Shown: positions 23,401-33,083, counted from the stretch's first letter. The stretch: DNA of 64,000 nucleotides from Opisthocomus hoazin (GCF_030867145.1 NC_134428.1:19323537-19387536), one strand, 5' to 3'. A program made the numbers and translations. Notes: generated by a model not told the origin, from the letters alone.

Positions 23401-26400
23401 GGCGTACACTAATTCAACTATGCTTATGCTGTAGCTTTGGTGTCTTGAAATGCATGTGCTGCTTTTCTTTATTGACCAAAATATGCGTAATGAGAGGGTA
23501 TATTTCTGTTCGCAGGCATAATGGGAGACTAAGCGGACCGCTTCATGCGGGAACAAGTGTGTGAATAGCACAGAATATGGGGTGCCAAGAATAACGGGGC
23601 GTGTTTTGGTTTGGTAGTCACTGCCCATCTTGGTATTCCTCTTAGCAAAAACTGATGCTGCTAATCTGTGCATTTCTTGAAACATCTTGAACTGTCTTCA
23701 TTGTGTGGTAACTTCGATTCAAACATTGACTTCTGGCAAGATAGCGTTGTTCTAACAAATGAGCATTTCATATTTTTGCGTGGCTGTAGGTTTTGTTGAG
23801 TAGCTGGTGTTACAATGCTGTCGTGCTTGTGCTATCTAGATGTTAATAAGCTGCATGCATTGCCTGTGCTCACGCATTTCTCTGCTCTGCAAAGCATTCT
23901 TGGCCACAGTTGCATGTCCCTCTGCTTGGTTCCTTTGAACACGTGCCGCAGTAATGACATTTCGCGCTACCACTTTTTGTCTTCTAGGGAGGGCAGCTTC
24001 TGGCATGTACAGGTTACTCAGAACTGGATGGTATCAACTTGCTACTCTGATGTCTTTTCTCAAGGTGTTTCTTCTAAAGAGGTGCGTATCCTTTGAGAAA
24101 AGTGTTTTGTGAGCAAATGATTTACCCAGTTATAAAACAATACAAGAGGAGAAATGTGTTGTTTCATGTGAACTTTCCTCTTTCTTTCTCTAGATGCCTT
24201 CCAAAGACCTACAAGCTGTTCCTGTTTCTTCTGCCGCTCCTGTTTCCACTAGGTACGTGAATCGCTTAGTTATACTACAGACCGGTGTATGCTTACTGCA
24301 GCCGTTCCAAGAGAGCGTTTTTAGTTGAGCTCTCGGTTTATGAAGAAGACGCAGAAGCAAAAAAGAGCAAGTTTGTTTGTGACTAGGGCAGCAATTCAAG
24401 CTTTCAAAGTACTGACAAGTCAGTAGCCTTCCCCTTGCCGTGAAAGGAATACCCTCAATTTAATTTCGTAGAGCTCTTTAGAAAGTGAGAGTGGGTGCGT
24501 AAATGCACTGAAGTCCTTTTTTCTTCACCTCCCTTGATAAGAATAGCAGTGAGGTCACAAAGAGCAGGTTGTGTACCGATTGCTTTGATTGTTGTTAATC
24601 TCCGTAAAAGTGGGCTTAGGTTCTTTGAGCAACTCATCCAAAGTCTTTCCCTTGCTCTGGACCATCCTTGAGTTGCTTAAAATACTGCTGTTTAGACTGG
24701 TTAGTTGACAGTATTCCAGGCCAGCTGTCTTCTTTGAAATAAACAAACTCAGTTTCAAACACTTGCTGAAAGTGGTGGGCTGTTTCTGAAAAGCAGGTTC
24801 ATGTCTTCGCATGTCCTAAAAACTTTAGAAACTACTCTGGGGAGAAGATGAAGCTTTGCGGAAACTTACAGTCAGGATTGAAAATCCTCTGTACTAGGGA
24901 GAATAAGAAAGGAAGAACTTCCCTACCCTGTGTAGAAAGTGCTGCTACTTCTTGCTAAGACAGTGCAAAAACAAGCGTCATGTTTGTGAACTGCGAGATT
25001 GCCTAATATCTAACAAAAGTTGGAAGAAACTTGGGCTTCCGTGGAAACAATGTGGTATGTAGTACGTAGGGTACAGGGCAAGATATTTTCCATGGAGATA
25101 AAAAGCAGTTTTTTACATCTGCCTTCAGTGAGCATGGCCTGTCTTAATTGGTAAATGAGATCTAGGTCCCAGGGACGCAGTAGTATGAGATTGAGGATAT
25201 ACCATGAGACATAAGCGCAAGCTGCCTGCCATACAACGGTGTGAGCGGTACTGATGGATGTTCCCCAACGTGCTTGAGTGCTTGACTTCACAGTTTGACA
25301 GCTGGCTCATACTGATTTTTGTTTAGACTGGAGTAGTGTGCGCTGTGTGACGTCTAGCTTGCAAACTTAAGGTAGCTTGTGTCACGAAGTAGGAAGACGA
25401 CCTGTAGATCTAAGCAGTCTTCAGGGGGAATTCTCTTGAACACCCTTTTTGCCTTTTGTTTGTGATCTAGGTATATGGTTCTGGGGGTTTGATGGCTGCT
25501 TCTCACTATTACCTTTGTTGAACTGGATCAAAATTGATAGAATACAGAGAACAGAGGACTCTCTCCGTGTTCGTGAACCGCAGGCTGATTCTTTGCACTC
25601 TGTGCAACCTCCAGAGGTAAGGGAGAACAGTCTAGGGAAGAACTCTGGTATCTTGGAAGACTTCTTAACTGCCATGCCTTCAATATTTGGCAAGAACTAC
25701 TTGACACACAAGGCTAATGTGAATAAATGTCTTGATCTTTACATATATTAAAAAAATATTCTGTATACCTTAGGATTCCATCGACATCTTTGCTTCTGGT
25801 CGTGAAAGTGAGCTGGAAAAGCAAATGGCCTTTCTGTCTGAGAGATACCATCACCTTGATGAAAAATATAGCAAAGTGATGCTTCTACTCCAGAACCTTC
25901 AAGATCAGGTTGCCCAGAAAAGTGACAAAAGCGAAACATTGACGCTAATACGAAATATGATGGGTCAACATCCTCAAGATGTGAGACTGGAGCAAAAGGT
26001 AAGATAGTCAGTTGTTGGTGCTTTTGGGTGGTGATCGACGTATCCTGTTTTAGTAATGCAGATTGCTAGCCATTTGATTCAGGCTTGCGTCCAATTTTGT
26101 GAGCAAAAGTGATTTGCAGCCTTTTCTGCGGGATCTAGAGTTGCAGATCCTCCAGAAGATCGCTCTCCATATGTCTGTGACAAGCCAAAAGCTAACATCT
26201 GCAGTAGTAACAAAGGCTGTGACTAATGCAGGGGTTCGTGGAATCACAGAAGCGGTGAGTGAGTTGAAGTTCTCGCAAGTTCAACTAAAACCGTCAGGAG
26301 TCCTTTTCTAGGCATTTTTTGGAGCATCGCAGTCAATATAAACGTCAGTGACTTGAAGAGATGTTTAGAACATGAATTGAAATGGGGAGAACTACAGAAA

Positions 26401-29400
26401 ATGCTTGATGAAGCGTACGCTTACAGCATTGCTTGTTGCCTGTTGCGAATGTTGTTTTTTTTTTTCCAAAGTATGCTATCTTGAAAATTGCAGAATTCCC
26501 AAAAAAACAGCTATACCAAAGCAATGCAGCTCAGGGTCTGGGGAAGGTGGGGGAAAGAATGCAACTTTTGAAGAAAGCACCAGTCAATATGCAGTATGAA
26601 TTTGTATTTTAAGCCAAAAAACCATGCACTAAAAATGGCCTCTGTCTTGAGAGAGGCTTTCAAAGACTTGCGATGGAGCGCAGCATCTCAAAAAGATGCT
26701 TATTCTACATGTATACAGATGTGTATAGATCAATTACTTTATCAGTTGATATTATTAAATTCTTCCCTTTCTCCCCTTCTGTGTGTATATCTGTAGCAAG
26801 TCCAGACTATTGTAAACAATGCCCTGAAACTTTTCTCTCAAGACAAGACTGGTATGGTGGATTTCGCCTTGGAATCTGGAGGTAAATAGTGGAGGAAACT
26901 CCACTTTCACGATTTGTGTTATTTATAGTATCTACTAAAAATATCAAAAGATCTGCTTGCGTGGGGTGTACGCACCACTGAACTCGCTAGGGAAAATGTG
27001 TATGTTTTAGCCCTCTGAGGTGAAAAACCTTGAACATGCTGAAAAGAACACTGTACTTGATAGAAGCATTGTATCCCCAGCCAATGACTAGACTTGAACA
27101 GTATCTTTACTAGTTGGTTTTGAGGAAAAGAACTGGTATGTTCACGAAGCTTTGTACAAATCTCTGGCTGAAAAGTCTTCAGGAAGAAATGAGTAATTAT
27201 TTCGGCTAACCTGATACCTCTTTTTTAAGGTGGCAGCATTCTGAGTGCTCGCTGTTCTGAAACCTATGAAAGCAAAACAGCAGTGATCAGCCTCTTTGGA
27301 ATTCCTCTGTGGTACCTCTCTCAGCCTCCAAGGGCGGTGATTCAGGTAATTAAAGGCCGAGTGAAGAAATTCAGCAATGTTATTTTGTGCTGAGGGGTTT
27401 GGATTGTTTCTTGGATGCTGGATGTTTCTGTCTGCAACACACTGTGGGGCACGGGTCCTTTGAACGATGTTCCCAAGAGTGCCATTCTTCTGGTAGTTCC
27501 TGGGCACTGCTCAAGTCGTCTTCTAGCAAAACAAAGACCCTGCTAGGAGGCTTGGGTGGTACACTGGACTTCTGCAGAGTGTGAGCACTGGGAAGGTTCC
27601 TGTTGTGAAGTAGTCTCCAGGCGGATCTTCAAAACGCTGCTGGCTGTTTGGGTGGATGTGCTGTCTCCCTGAAGGATGCTACCAAATAGATTATATTCTG
27701 CCACTTACTCTCTAAGACTGTCCCTAATAATTCAGAATTCGCCACAACTCTTTCTGGCAAAATGCTTGTGGCTGCAGGTTTTGTTGTTGCTGTTGTGTTC
27801 CATCCTGTTCTCTCCCCTTTCCTCCTGTCTAGCCGGACGTGTATCCAGGAAACTGCTGGGCTTTCAAAGGATCACAGGGGTATCTCGTAGTTCGACTTTC
27901 AAGGAAGATCTATCCGACTGCCTTTACGTTGGAACACATCCCAAAAGCACTTTCAGCAACAGGAGAGATCTCCAGTGCTCTGAGGAGCTTTGCAGTATAT
28001 GTAAGTCTGTCTGTGAACTTCAGAGGATATTTGTATGCATAAAGAATATTTGTGGCGCAGATCTTGGAAAATAAGGACTGAAGGGAGGACAGCTAAGGAG
28101 AGAAACTGCTTGCTTTTAAAATTGCTGTTTTTGTAATCAGCTTTGAGATTAGGAATAAGAAGTGTTGCAGCTAATTTTGAGGGAGCTGTTTCTTTTTTTC
28201 CTGCTTTATACAGTAGTAAATATTTTTGGAGGGAGGTGACTGTTTTTGATTTGGTATCGTTCTTTCAGGCACTGGAACTGTTCCATCCTTCCACCACTCC
28301 TACTGCTTACCCTCTCCCTCCCCAGTGTTGGCTTTGCATCTTGTCTGTGATGTGCCTTCAGTGTGTTTTAAATTGATTTTAACTAGCACCACAGCTGCTT
28401 AGGCAGGACTGCAGAACAGAAGACCACAGGCTACATCAGAGTGTAGCTGTGATCCCTGAGAACATTTGTCTAGCTCCATTAAATGCTGAAGCCGCCGTCT
28501 GCAAGCATCTGAATCTTGGCTTCCGTCTTGTTTGTGATGTTGCTGTTTTCTCATTCTTGTTTGTCCTGAGCAGTTTACATTGTCCACTGCGATCTTGGTT
28601 GTGCCATGGAAATGATGGGGTTTGACCATGAAAACAGCAACATACAAACATAGCACAGCTCTTTGCAGTTCAGGAAAGTCAAATGCAGAGCTGTGGCTGA
28701 AGAAGCATGAAGTTCCACGGGAAGTATTCTGACCTCGGTTTCAGAGACTTGCGTTGACAGGCAGTTAGGTAGGCATGCTTCTGGCTTTGGTTTGACTTGA
28801 AATGTGATGGAAGCAAACGTCTTTCTCCTGTTGTTGTAGGGTCTAGATAATGAATATCAAGAAGGCGGCAAGCTTCTAGGACAGTATGTCTACGACCAAG
28901 ACGGAGAACCACTGCAGACCTTTCCAGTGATGGTAAGTCTGGATGAGAAGATTTCAAGTGTCAGAAGAAGCACACGCATATTTTCTAGGGTAGTGCACAA
29001 TGAGCAGTGAAGGAAAAAGGCTTCATTCTCTGTTGGGCACCGTAGAAACTGAGGTGGAAAGTAGCTACTGATCTGCCTCAAAACCTAAGGTTCGGATAGT
29101 TTAGAGGGGAGGAAAGTTTTGTGCCAGGTGGACACAAGTGGTGTGAAGATACCGAACGTATGAGGAGTCTGCTTCATGCTGCTTCTGACTCCCTTCACAA
29201 AAAAAACCCCAACAAACCGGTTGTAAGGCAAAGAAGGTTCTGTTCCAAGTGGCAGAAGGTTCCCAAGGCATCACTCAGTTGTTAATCAAAGTTGGTAGTT
29301 GCAGGAATGAAGGAAAGCGCCTTCAGTTGCACCTGTTTATACTCAAAACCGAACTCTGGTTTGTGTGTTTGTTTTTTCCTTCTGCAGGAGAAAAGTGAAA

Positions 29401-29501
29401 ACGCATTCCAAATAGTGGAACTGAGAGTGTTTTCTGACTGGGGACATCCGGAATATACCTGCCTTTATCGGTTCAGAGTGCATGGGAAACTTGCCGAATA
29501 A
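17279..29501 (+). CDS. SUN1-like: SUN1-like copy G2, most complete SUN-domain protein gene in the window
   Basis: Sixteen exons in consistent phase: b1 17279-17490, b2 17823-18013, b3 18176-18202, b4 18307-18498, b5 20153-20275, b6 21289-21372, a1 23988-24081, a2 24194-24252, c1 25471-25616, c2 25774-25998, c3 about 26062-26254, c4 26797-26881, c5 27230-27345, c6 27833-28000, c7 28840-28932, c8 29388-29501. The product should be a type II inner-nuclear-membrane protein: nucleoplasmic N-terminus, hydrophobic segments in b5 and a1-c1, a perinuclear coiled coil (c2-c4) and the C-terminal KASH-binding SUN domain (c5-c8). No first coding exon was found upstream; the frame into b1 is open from an ATG at 17192, which is a possible start. 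The usual SUN1 coiled-coil exons between c2 and c3 are missing, and c2 to c3 does not read through in frame with the visible sites. A working product would need another splice path, for example a1 to c3. Confidence 0.72.
17823..18013 (+). CDS. SUN1-like: G2 exon b2
   Basis: Phase 2 to 1, acceptor TTTCGTAG, donor GTAGGT. Ends with ESRIREQREVTNFWG, matching human SUN1 ESWIREQTTVDHFWG. Confidence 0.82.
18176..18202 (+). CDS. SUN1-like: G2 micro-exon b3 (27 bp)
   Basis: Phase 1 to 1 after a long T tract and TTTGAAG acceptor, donor GTAACT. Encodes LDDEGNPK, matching human LDDDGDLKG at the same place. Confidence 0.75.
18307..18498 (+). CDS. SUN1-like: G2 exon b4
   Basis: Phase 1 to 1, acceptor TTGGCTAG, donor GTAAGT, only 104 bp after b3. 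Encodes QGNGDTETAENS, CSMLSERKEVLTAY and RIYSRDRSQK, matching human QGNGD, CSMLSERKDVLTAH and RVYSRDRNQK. Confidence 0.85.
20153..20275 (+). CDS. SUN1-like: G2 exon b5, hydrophobic segment
   Basis: Phase 1 to 1, acceptor TCCAACAG, donor GTACCT. Encodes GTCFYMSKILRLVKHTAASF then ASLLVQLFQMVLLKLG, a hydrophobic helix in the position of SUN1's N-terminal hydrophobic region. Phases agree with both neighbours. Confidence 0.7.
21289..21372 (+). CDS. SUN1-like: G2 exon b6
   Basis: Phase 1 to 1, acceptor CGTTGCAG, donor GTAAGT. Encodes HSDYCGSMNVKEFYREDGHL. A further SUN1 exon (human C-D-D-C-K motif) may survive near 21909 (reading LDEKCK), but it has no convincing donor. Confidence 0.68.
23335..23359. 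repeat. TG/CG microsatellite, A block copy 2
   Basis: Same dinucleotide run as at 173-197. The short units from 35991 on lack it because their A block starts later. Confidence 0.85.
23988..24081 (+). CDS. SUN1-like: G2 exon a1, membrane region
   Basis: Phase 1 to 2, acceptor TCTTCTAG, donor GTGCGT. Encodes RAASGMYRLLRTGWYQLATL then MSFLKVFLLKR; human SUN1 has KAASGVFWWLGIGWYQ and WLNVFLLTR. Confidence 0.82.
24194..24252 (+). CDS. SUN1-like: G2 exon a2, transmembrane segment
   Basis: Phase 2 to 1, acceptor TTCTCTAG, donor GTACGT. Encodes CLPKTYKLFLFLLPLLF then P-L-G. The codon after LLF is CCA (Pro) here, CGA (Arg) in G0 and CTA (Leu) in G1, G3 and G4. Confidence 0.8.
25471..25616 (+). CDS. 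SUN1-like: G2 exon c1, lumenal membrane-proximal region
   Basis: Phase 1 to 0, acceptor GTGATCTAG, donor GTAAGG. Encodes GIWFWGFDGCFSLLPLLNW, completing the membrane span and matching human SUN1 (FFSFLPVLNW), then a linker ending SVQPPE. Confidence 0.8.
25774..25998 (+). CDS. SUN1-like: G2 exon c2, coiled coil
   Basis: Phase 0 to 0, acceptor TACCTTAG, donor GTAAGA. Heptad-like region around ESELEKQMAFLSERYHHLDE and KVMLLLQNLQDQVAQKSDK fits the perinuclear coiled coil that sets SUN trimerisation. Only 63 bp separate it from c3. Confidence 0.75.
26062..26254 (+). CDS. SUN1-like: G2 exon c3, with frame conflict at its 5' side
   Basis: Encodes NFVSKSDLQPFLRDLELQIL and ends GVRGITEA at donor GTGAGT; human SUN1 has QFVSKGDLQTMLRDLQLQIL and GASGITEA. 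The 5' end is uncertain. Upstream, the SUN1-like reading (I-A-S-H-L-I-Q-A-C) is in a different frame from FVSKSDL, and the FVSKSDL frame has a stop before AG sites that would suit c2. An AG at 26081-26082 (exon from 26083) would suit a phase-2 partner such as a1. Confidence 0.65.
26797..26881 (+). CDS. SUN1-like: G2 exon c4, coiled coil just before the SUN domain
   Basis: Phase 0 to 1, acceptor ATCTGTAG, donor GTAAAT. Encodes QTIVNNALKLFSQDKTGMVD then FALESG, almost the same as human SUN1 (AIVNSALKLYSQDKTGMVD). Confidence 0.85.
27230..27345 (+). CDS. SUN1-like: G2 exon c5, start of SUN domain
   Basis: Phase 1 to 0, acceptor TTTTTTAAG, donor GTAATT. Encodes GGSILSARCSETYESKTAVI then SLFGIPLWYLSQPPRAVIQ; human SUN1 has GGSILSTRCSETYETKTAL. 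This segment carries the KASH-lid part of the domain. Confidence 0.88.
27833..28000 (+). CDS. SUN1-like: G2 exon c6, SUN domain core
   Basis: Phase 0 to 0, acceptor CTGTCTAG, donor GTAAGT. Encodes PDVYPGNCWAFKGSQGYLVV then RLSRKIYPTAFTLEHIPKAL. The cysteine of NCWAFKG is the one that forms the disulfide with KASH peptides in this family. Arg after GYLVV is intact here. Confidence 0.9.
28840..28932 (+). CDS. SUN1-like: G2 exon c7, SUN domain
   Basis: Phase 0 to 0, acceptor GTTGTAG, donor GTAAGT. Encodes GLDNEYQEGGKLLGQYVYDQ then DGEPLQTFPVM; human SUN1 has GLENEYQEEGQLLGQFTYDQ. Confidence 0.9.
29388..29501 (+). CDS. SUN1-like: G2 terminal exon c8, end of SUN domain
   Basis: Acceptor CTTCTGCAG, stop TAA at 29499-29501. 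Encodes FQIVELRVFSDWGHPEYTCL then YRFRVHGKLAE, the conserved SUN-domain terminus. Asp in FSDWG replaces the Asn of human SUN1 and of G1, G3 and G4. Confidence 0.9.
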   Translation, partial: EKSENAFQIVELRVFSDWGHPEYTCLYRFRVHGKLAE

Positions 29502-29598
29502 TCTCCAGCACTTCAGCTTGGACTGGTTTTACGGTTGTGCATTTTGTTCTCGATTTTTGTATATGCCGGAAAGCCTAGAAGACTGGAATCTTGCCTTT

Positions 29599-30503
29599 TT
29601 CTTCGTGGAGGCAGTCGTGATGCGTGGGGCTGACTGCCTAGGTCTGGGCAAGCCCGTGCGTGGGCCTTCGTCCGCCTCGTCATTTGCCTGCCCCTCCGGT
29701 TCCATTGCCTCATACCTATTGCGTCAGGGCACCTGGTGTGGAGAGGGAGGCCAGGAGGGGATTCGCCTGCCGCCCCGAGCAGGGACCCGTTTCCATTCCC
29801 CGCTGTCTCTCAGGTGCTCTCCTTCAGCCTGGTGGCGAGAGGGCAGGGGATCTTCTGCTTCTTGCGGAACGTCCATCCTGTGCGCTTGTTTCGGGGGTGG
29901 CAGGGCATGGCTCCACCAGTCTATTTCCCCCTCGCACTCCCTGATGCTCCTGAACCTTTCTGCCTCCTCTTTAAGCTCTGCCACCAGGACGAGCAGATCA
30001 TCCACCTGGTCACAGCGCACGCAGGCGTTCTGCCTGCTGCCCTCCCATACCAGTGACAGGCTCGGGCACTCCCTGCAGCCAGAGACCTGCACAGCTGCCT
30101 GTTTATGCGGGAGCTCTGTCTGGGTCGCCGTATTCCGCCTGGTGACGGCTTTCAGGCGAGTGGAGACCCTAGCTACTAGCTGAGCAAGTGATGACCACCG
30201 GCTGAATTTACCCCGGTAGCTGGCCGAGCGTCGGGGCCCTGCCTGCGCCAGCTGCCGTGCCAACTGCCTTGCCAACTGCCGTGGCAGGCCCTGTTTGCCT
30301 GTCCTGGTCGCCGCACTGCGGGTCGCTCGTGCTCCCTCGGGGCTGCTTTTGTGAGGGGGGAGGGTGCCGCCGTCACTCTTGACCCCGCTCTTCTTTGGGG
30401 GAGGGGGGTTTGGGGGGGCACGCTCTCTCTCGCCAGGCGGCTGTCTCGGCTGTTGTGCCGCTGAGAAAAGGTTTCCCCGGTGCGATCACTCGCTCCGGAG
30501 CCC
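29599..30503 (-). mobile_element. CR1 LINE 5' end with ORF1 fragment, inverted (unit I)
   Basis: Same inverted ORF1 segment as at 14882-15773. The 183-residue minus-strand frame at 29724-30275 carries CREC/CVRC and RSIRECEGEIDWW. Its 5' end (30503) touches the 5'-truncated end of a sense CR1, the arrangement expected from twin priming of one element. Confidence 0.75.
30251..30287. repeat. 12-bp minisatellite, unit I (three units, one altered)
   Basis: CTGCCGTGCCAA-type 12-mers; one unit reads CTGCCTTGCCAA. The copies at 42385 and 54512 have three regular units. Confidence 0.7.
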
Positions 30504-32280
30504 TTCACTGTGCGGTCTGTTCTTCTCTGCTGCCTCCAAACTGACAAGATGCTGTTGAGAGGATGCAGAGAAGGCAGAGCTACTGAATGCCTTCTTTGCT
30601 TCAGTCTTCAGTGCCAAGGCAGGCCCTCAGGAATCCCAGGCCCCGGAGGTAAGAGAGGAAGCCTACAGAGAGGATGACTTTCCCTTGGTCGAGGAGGACT
30701 GTGTGAGGGATCGCTTAAGCGATCTGGACGTCCACAAATCCATGGGCCCCGATGGAATGCACCCACGAGTGCTGAGGGAGCTGGCGGATGTCATTGCTGA
30801 GCCACTCTCCATCTTCTTTGAGAGGTCCTGGAGGACAGGAGAGGTGCCGGAGGACTGGAGAAAGGCCAGTGTCACTCCAGTCTTCAACAAGGGCAAGAAG
30901 GAGGACCCAGGGAACTACAGGCCGGTCAGCCTCACCTCCATCCCGGGAAAGGTGATGGAGCAGCTTATCCTGGAGGTCATCAACAAGCAAGTGGAAGGAA
31001 AGAAGGTTATCAGGAGTAGTCAGCGTGGATTCACCAAGGGGAAATCATGCTTGACCAATCTGATAGCTTTCTACGATGACATGACTGGCCGGGTAGATGA
31101 AGGGAGAGCCATAGATGTTATCTACCTAGACTTCAGCAAGGCTTTCGACACAGTCTCCCATAATATCGTCCTAGGGAAGCTCAGGAAGTATGGGCTGGAT
31201 GAGTGGTCGGTGAGGTGGATTGAGAACTGGCTGAATGGCAGAACTCAGAGGGTTGTCATCAGCGGCGCTGAGTCTAGTTGGAGGCCGGTAACTAGTGGTG
31301 TCCCCCAGGGGTCAGTACTGGGCCCAGCCTTGTTCAACTTCTTCATCAATGACCTGGATGAAGAGTTAGAGTGTACCCTCAGCAAGTTTGCTGATGACAC
31401 CAAACTGGGAGGAGTGGTAGATACACCAGCAGGCTGTGCTGCCATTCAGCGTGACCTGGACAGGCTGGAAAGTTGGGCAGAGAGGAACCTGATGAGGTTC
31501 AACAAAGGCAAATGCAGGGTCCTGCACATGGGGAGGAACAACCCCAGGCATCAGTACAGGCTTGGGGCGGACCTGCTGGAGAGCAGCTGTGCGGAGAGGG
31601 ACCTGGGTGTCCTGGTGGACGACAGGTTAACCATGAGCCAGCAGTGTGCCCTGGCTGCCAAGAAGGCCAATGGCATTCTGGGATGCATCAAAAGGAGTGT
31701 GGCCAGCAGGTCGAGGAAGGTTCTCCTTCCCCTCTACACTGCCCTAGTGAGGCCTCTATCTAGAGTACTCTGTCCAGTTCTGGGCTCCCCAGTTCAAGAA
31801 AGATGAGGAGCTACTGGAGAGAGTCCAGCGGAGGGCTACAAGGATGGTGAGGGGACTGGAACATCTCTGCTATGAGGAGAGGCTGAGGGAGCTGGGCTTG
31901 TTCAGCCTGAAGAAGAGAAGGCTGCGAGGGGACCTAATAAATGCTTACAAATATCTGAAGGGTGGGTGTCAGGAGGATGGGGCCAAGCTCTTTTCAGTGG
32001 TGCCCAGTGACAGGACAAGGGGCAATGAGCACAAACTGAAGCACAGGAAGTTCCGTCTGAATATGAGGAAGATTTTCTTCCCTCTGAGGGTGACGGAGCA
32101 CTGGAACAGGCTGCCCAGGGAGGTTGTGGAGTCTCCTTCTCTGGAGATATTCAAGACCCGCCTGGACAAGGTCCTCTACAACCTACTGTAGGTGACCCTG
32201 CTCCGGCAGGAGGGTTGGGCTAGATGACCCACAGAGGTCCCTTCCAACCCCTACCATTCTGTGATTCTGTGATTCTGTGA
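30504..32280 (+). mobile_element. CR1 LINE, 5'-truncated, reverse transcriptase and 3' end (unit I)
   Basis: Sense CR1 segment. A frame open from 30559 to 31806 encodes most of the reverse transcriptase: [14 protein letters not shown] (motif A), [14 protein letters not shown] (motif B), FADDTKLGG (motif C with the catalytic Asp pair). Near 31749-31770 one extra base shifts the frame; the C-terminal part continues at 31844-32191 ([15 protein letters not shown], stop TAG). The endonuclease domain is missing. The 3' end has the typical CR1 tail and three ATTCTGTG octamers. With its frameshift and missing 5' part it cannot be autonomous. The same insertion sits in each short unit, so it was copied by duplication and not by new transposition. 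Confidence 0.92.
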
Positions 32281-32399
32281 GATGTTTAAAGAAAAGAGTT
32301 TTAATTTTTGAAAGCGCGCGTAATGCTTGAAAGAAGAAATCAAAGTTTCTTTCCTGTATTTTTGATCACCTGCTGCAATCGCTACGCCAGTAAAACCCA

Positions 32400-32579
32400 A
32401 GGAGTGCCCCTTGCCCGAGGGGCAGACGCAGGGGCTTTGTTGCCAAATGCCTTTTCCCCCTTCCTCTCTCCCCCCGGCTGGGTCTCAGCGGTCTGCAATA
32501 CCCTCTCCCCAGTTCGTGCCTGAGATGTTGGGGCTTGGGTTCATTCCGCTCTCTGAGCCCCCTTCCCTCAGCTGCGTCG
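32400..32579 (+). promoter_or_regulatory. GET4: GET4 5' flank / CpG-rich promoter region (unit I)
   Basis: Pyrimidine-rich, then CpG-rich sequence leading directly to the GET4 start codon. With exon 1 it forms a CpG-island-type promoter region, here about 3.5 kb upstream of SUN1 exon a1 of G3 on the same strand. The 5' flank is cut by the CR1 insertion some 300 bp upstream of the ATG. Confidence 0.5.
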
Positions 32580-32734
32580 ATGGCGGCCGCGATGATGGCG
32601 GCGGAGCAGGAAGCCGTCAAAGGCGGCGGCAGGAACCGCGGCGGCGTGCAGCGCGTGGAGGGCAAGCTGCGCGCCAGCGTCGAGAAGGGCGACTGCTACG
32701 AGGCGCACCAGATGTACCGGACGCTCTTCCTCAG
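32580..32734 (+). pseudogene. GET4: GET4 exon 1, complete, detached (unit I)
   Basis: ATG at 32580 starts [20 protein letters not shown], followed by [20 protein letters not shown] and [12 protein letters not shown], ending at a GTGGGG donor in phase 2. This is the N-terminus of GET4, a cytosolic partner of GET5 and BAG6 in tail-anchored protein targeting. Human GET4 differs at only a few of these positions. Exon 2 and later coding exons are absent from the unit apart from a broken exon 3, so it cannot make GET4. The reading frame of exon 1 itself is intact. Confidence 0.88.
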
Positions 32735-33004
32735 GTGGGGCCCGGCCCGCCGCCCTGCCCTTCCCCCCCCGGCCTTCCAGAGCCTTCCCACGCACCCAGC
32801 GTAACCACATCTGTTTTGCTTTCCTGGAAGCTTCTCTTCTGATGCCATCAAATGACTATAACTTTTGTGTAAGGGAATGTTGAGACTTGGTACTGTGCCT
32901 TAGCTGTAGATGTTGATGAAAAGACTAAATCTACAAAATTCTGGTTGATGTTTTCTTTTCTGTACCGATATGTTCATCACTAGCAGCATCTGTCTGTTTT
33001 GTAG

Positions 33005-33083
33005 CAAAACAGTGCTGCTGATGTGTCCGTGCTGGGTTTGGAGTCTGGAGAAATCGGATGCAAAAGTAGCAGAGGACCTTTAG
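33005..33083 (+). pseudogene. GET4: GET4 exon 3 remnant with 2-bp frameshift (unit I)
   Basis: After acceptor TTTTGTAG it encodes QNSAADVSVLGLES; human GET4 has QNSAADLSMLVLES. The GET4-like reading then continues in another frame (LEKSDAKVAEDL; human LEKAEVEVADEL), which fits loss of two bases from TCTCTGGAG. Ends at donor GTGAGG. Exon 2, which should lie before it, is missing. An AG 8 bp into the exon (33011-33012) would splice in frame from exon 1. Confidence 0.8.

Larger units (their letters stand above)
23163..25006 (+). repeat. A block, copy 2
   Basis: Third full A block, carrying G2 exons a1 and a2. It is the last copy that retains the first ~690 bp of the block. Confidence 0.85.
16228..30503 (+). 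repeat. Tandem unit type 1, second copy (A tail, B, A, C)
   Basis: Repeats 1514-15773 with near-identity in B and a few percent divergence in C, and carries G2. At 30503 it continues into the sense half of a CR1 and then D, instead of the GET4 fragment and CpG tract of the first copy. Confidence 0.88.

Noticed and set aside
31473-31763. Extra ORFs inside the CR1 reverse transcriptase region on both strands
   Set aside because: They are shadows of the RT frame.
32411-32842. 143-codon plus-strand ORF over GET4 exon 1
   Set aside because: It is an alternative frame of the CpG-rich GET4 5' end; the correct frame starts at 32580.
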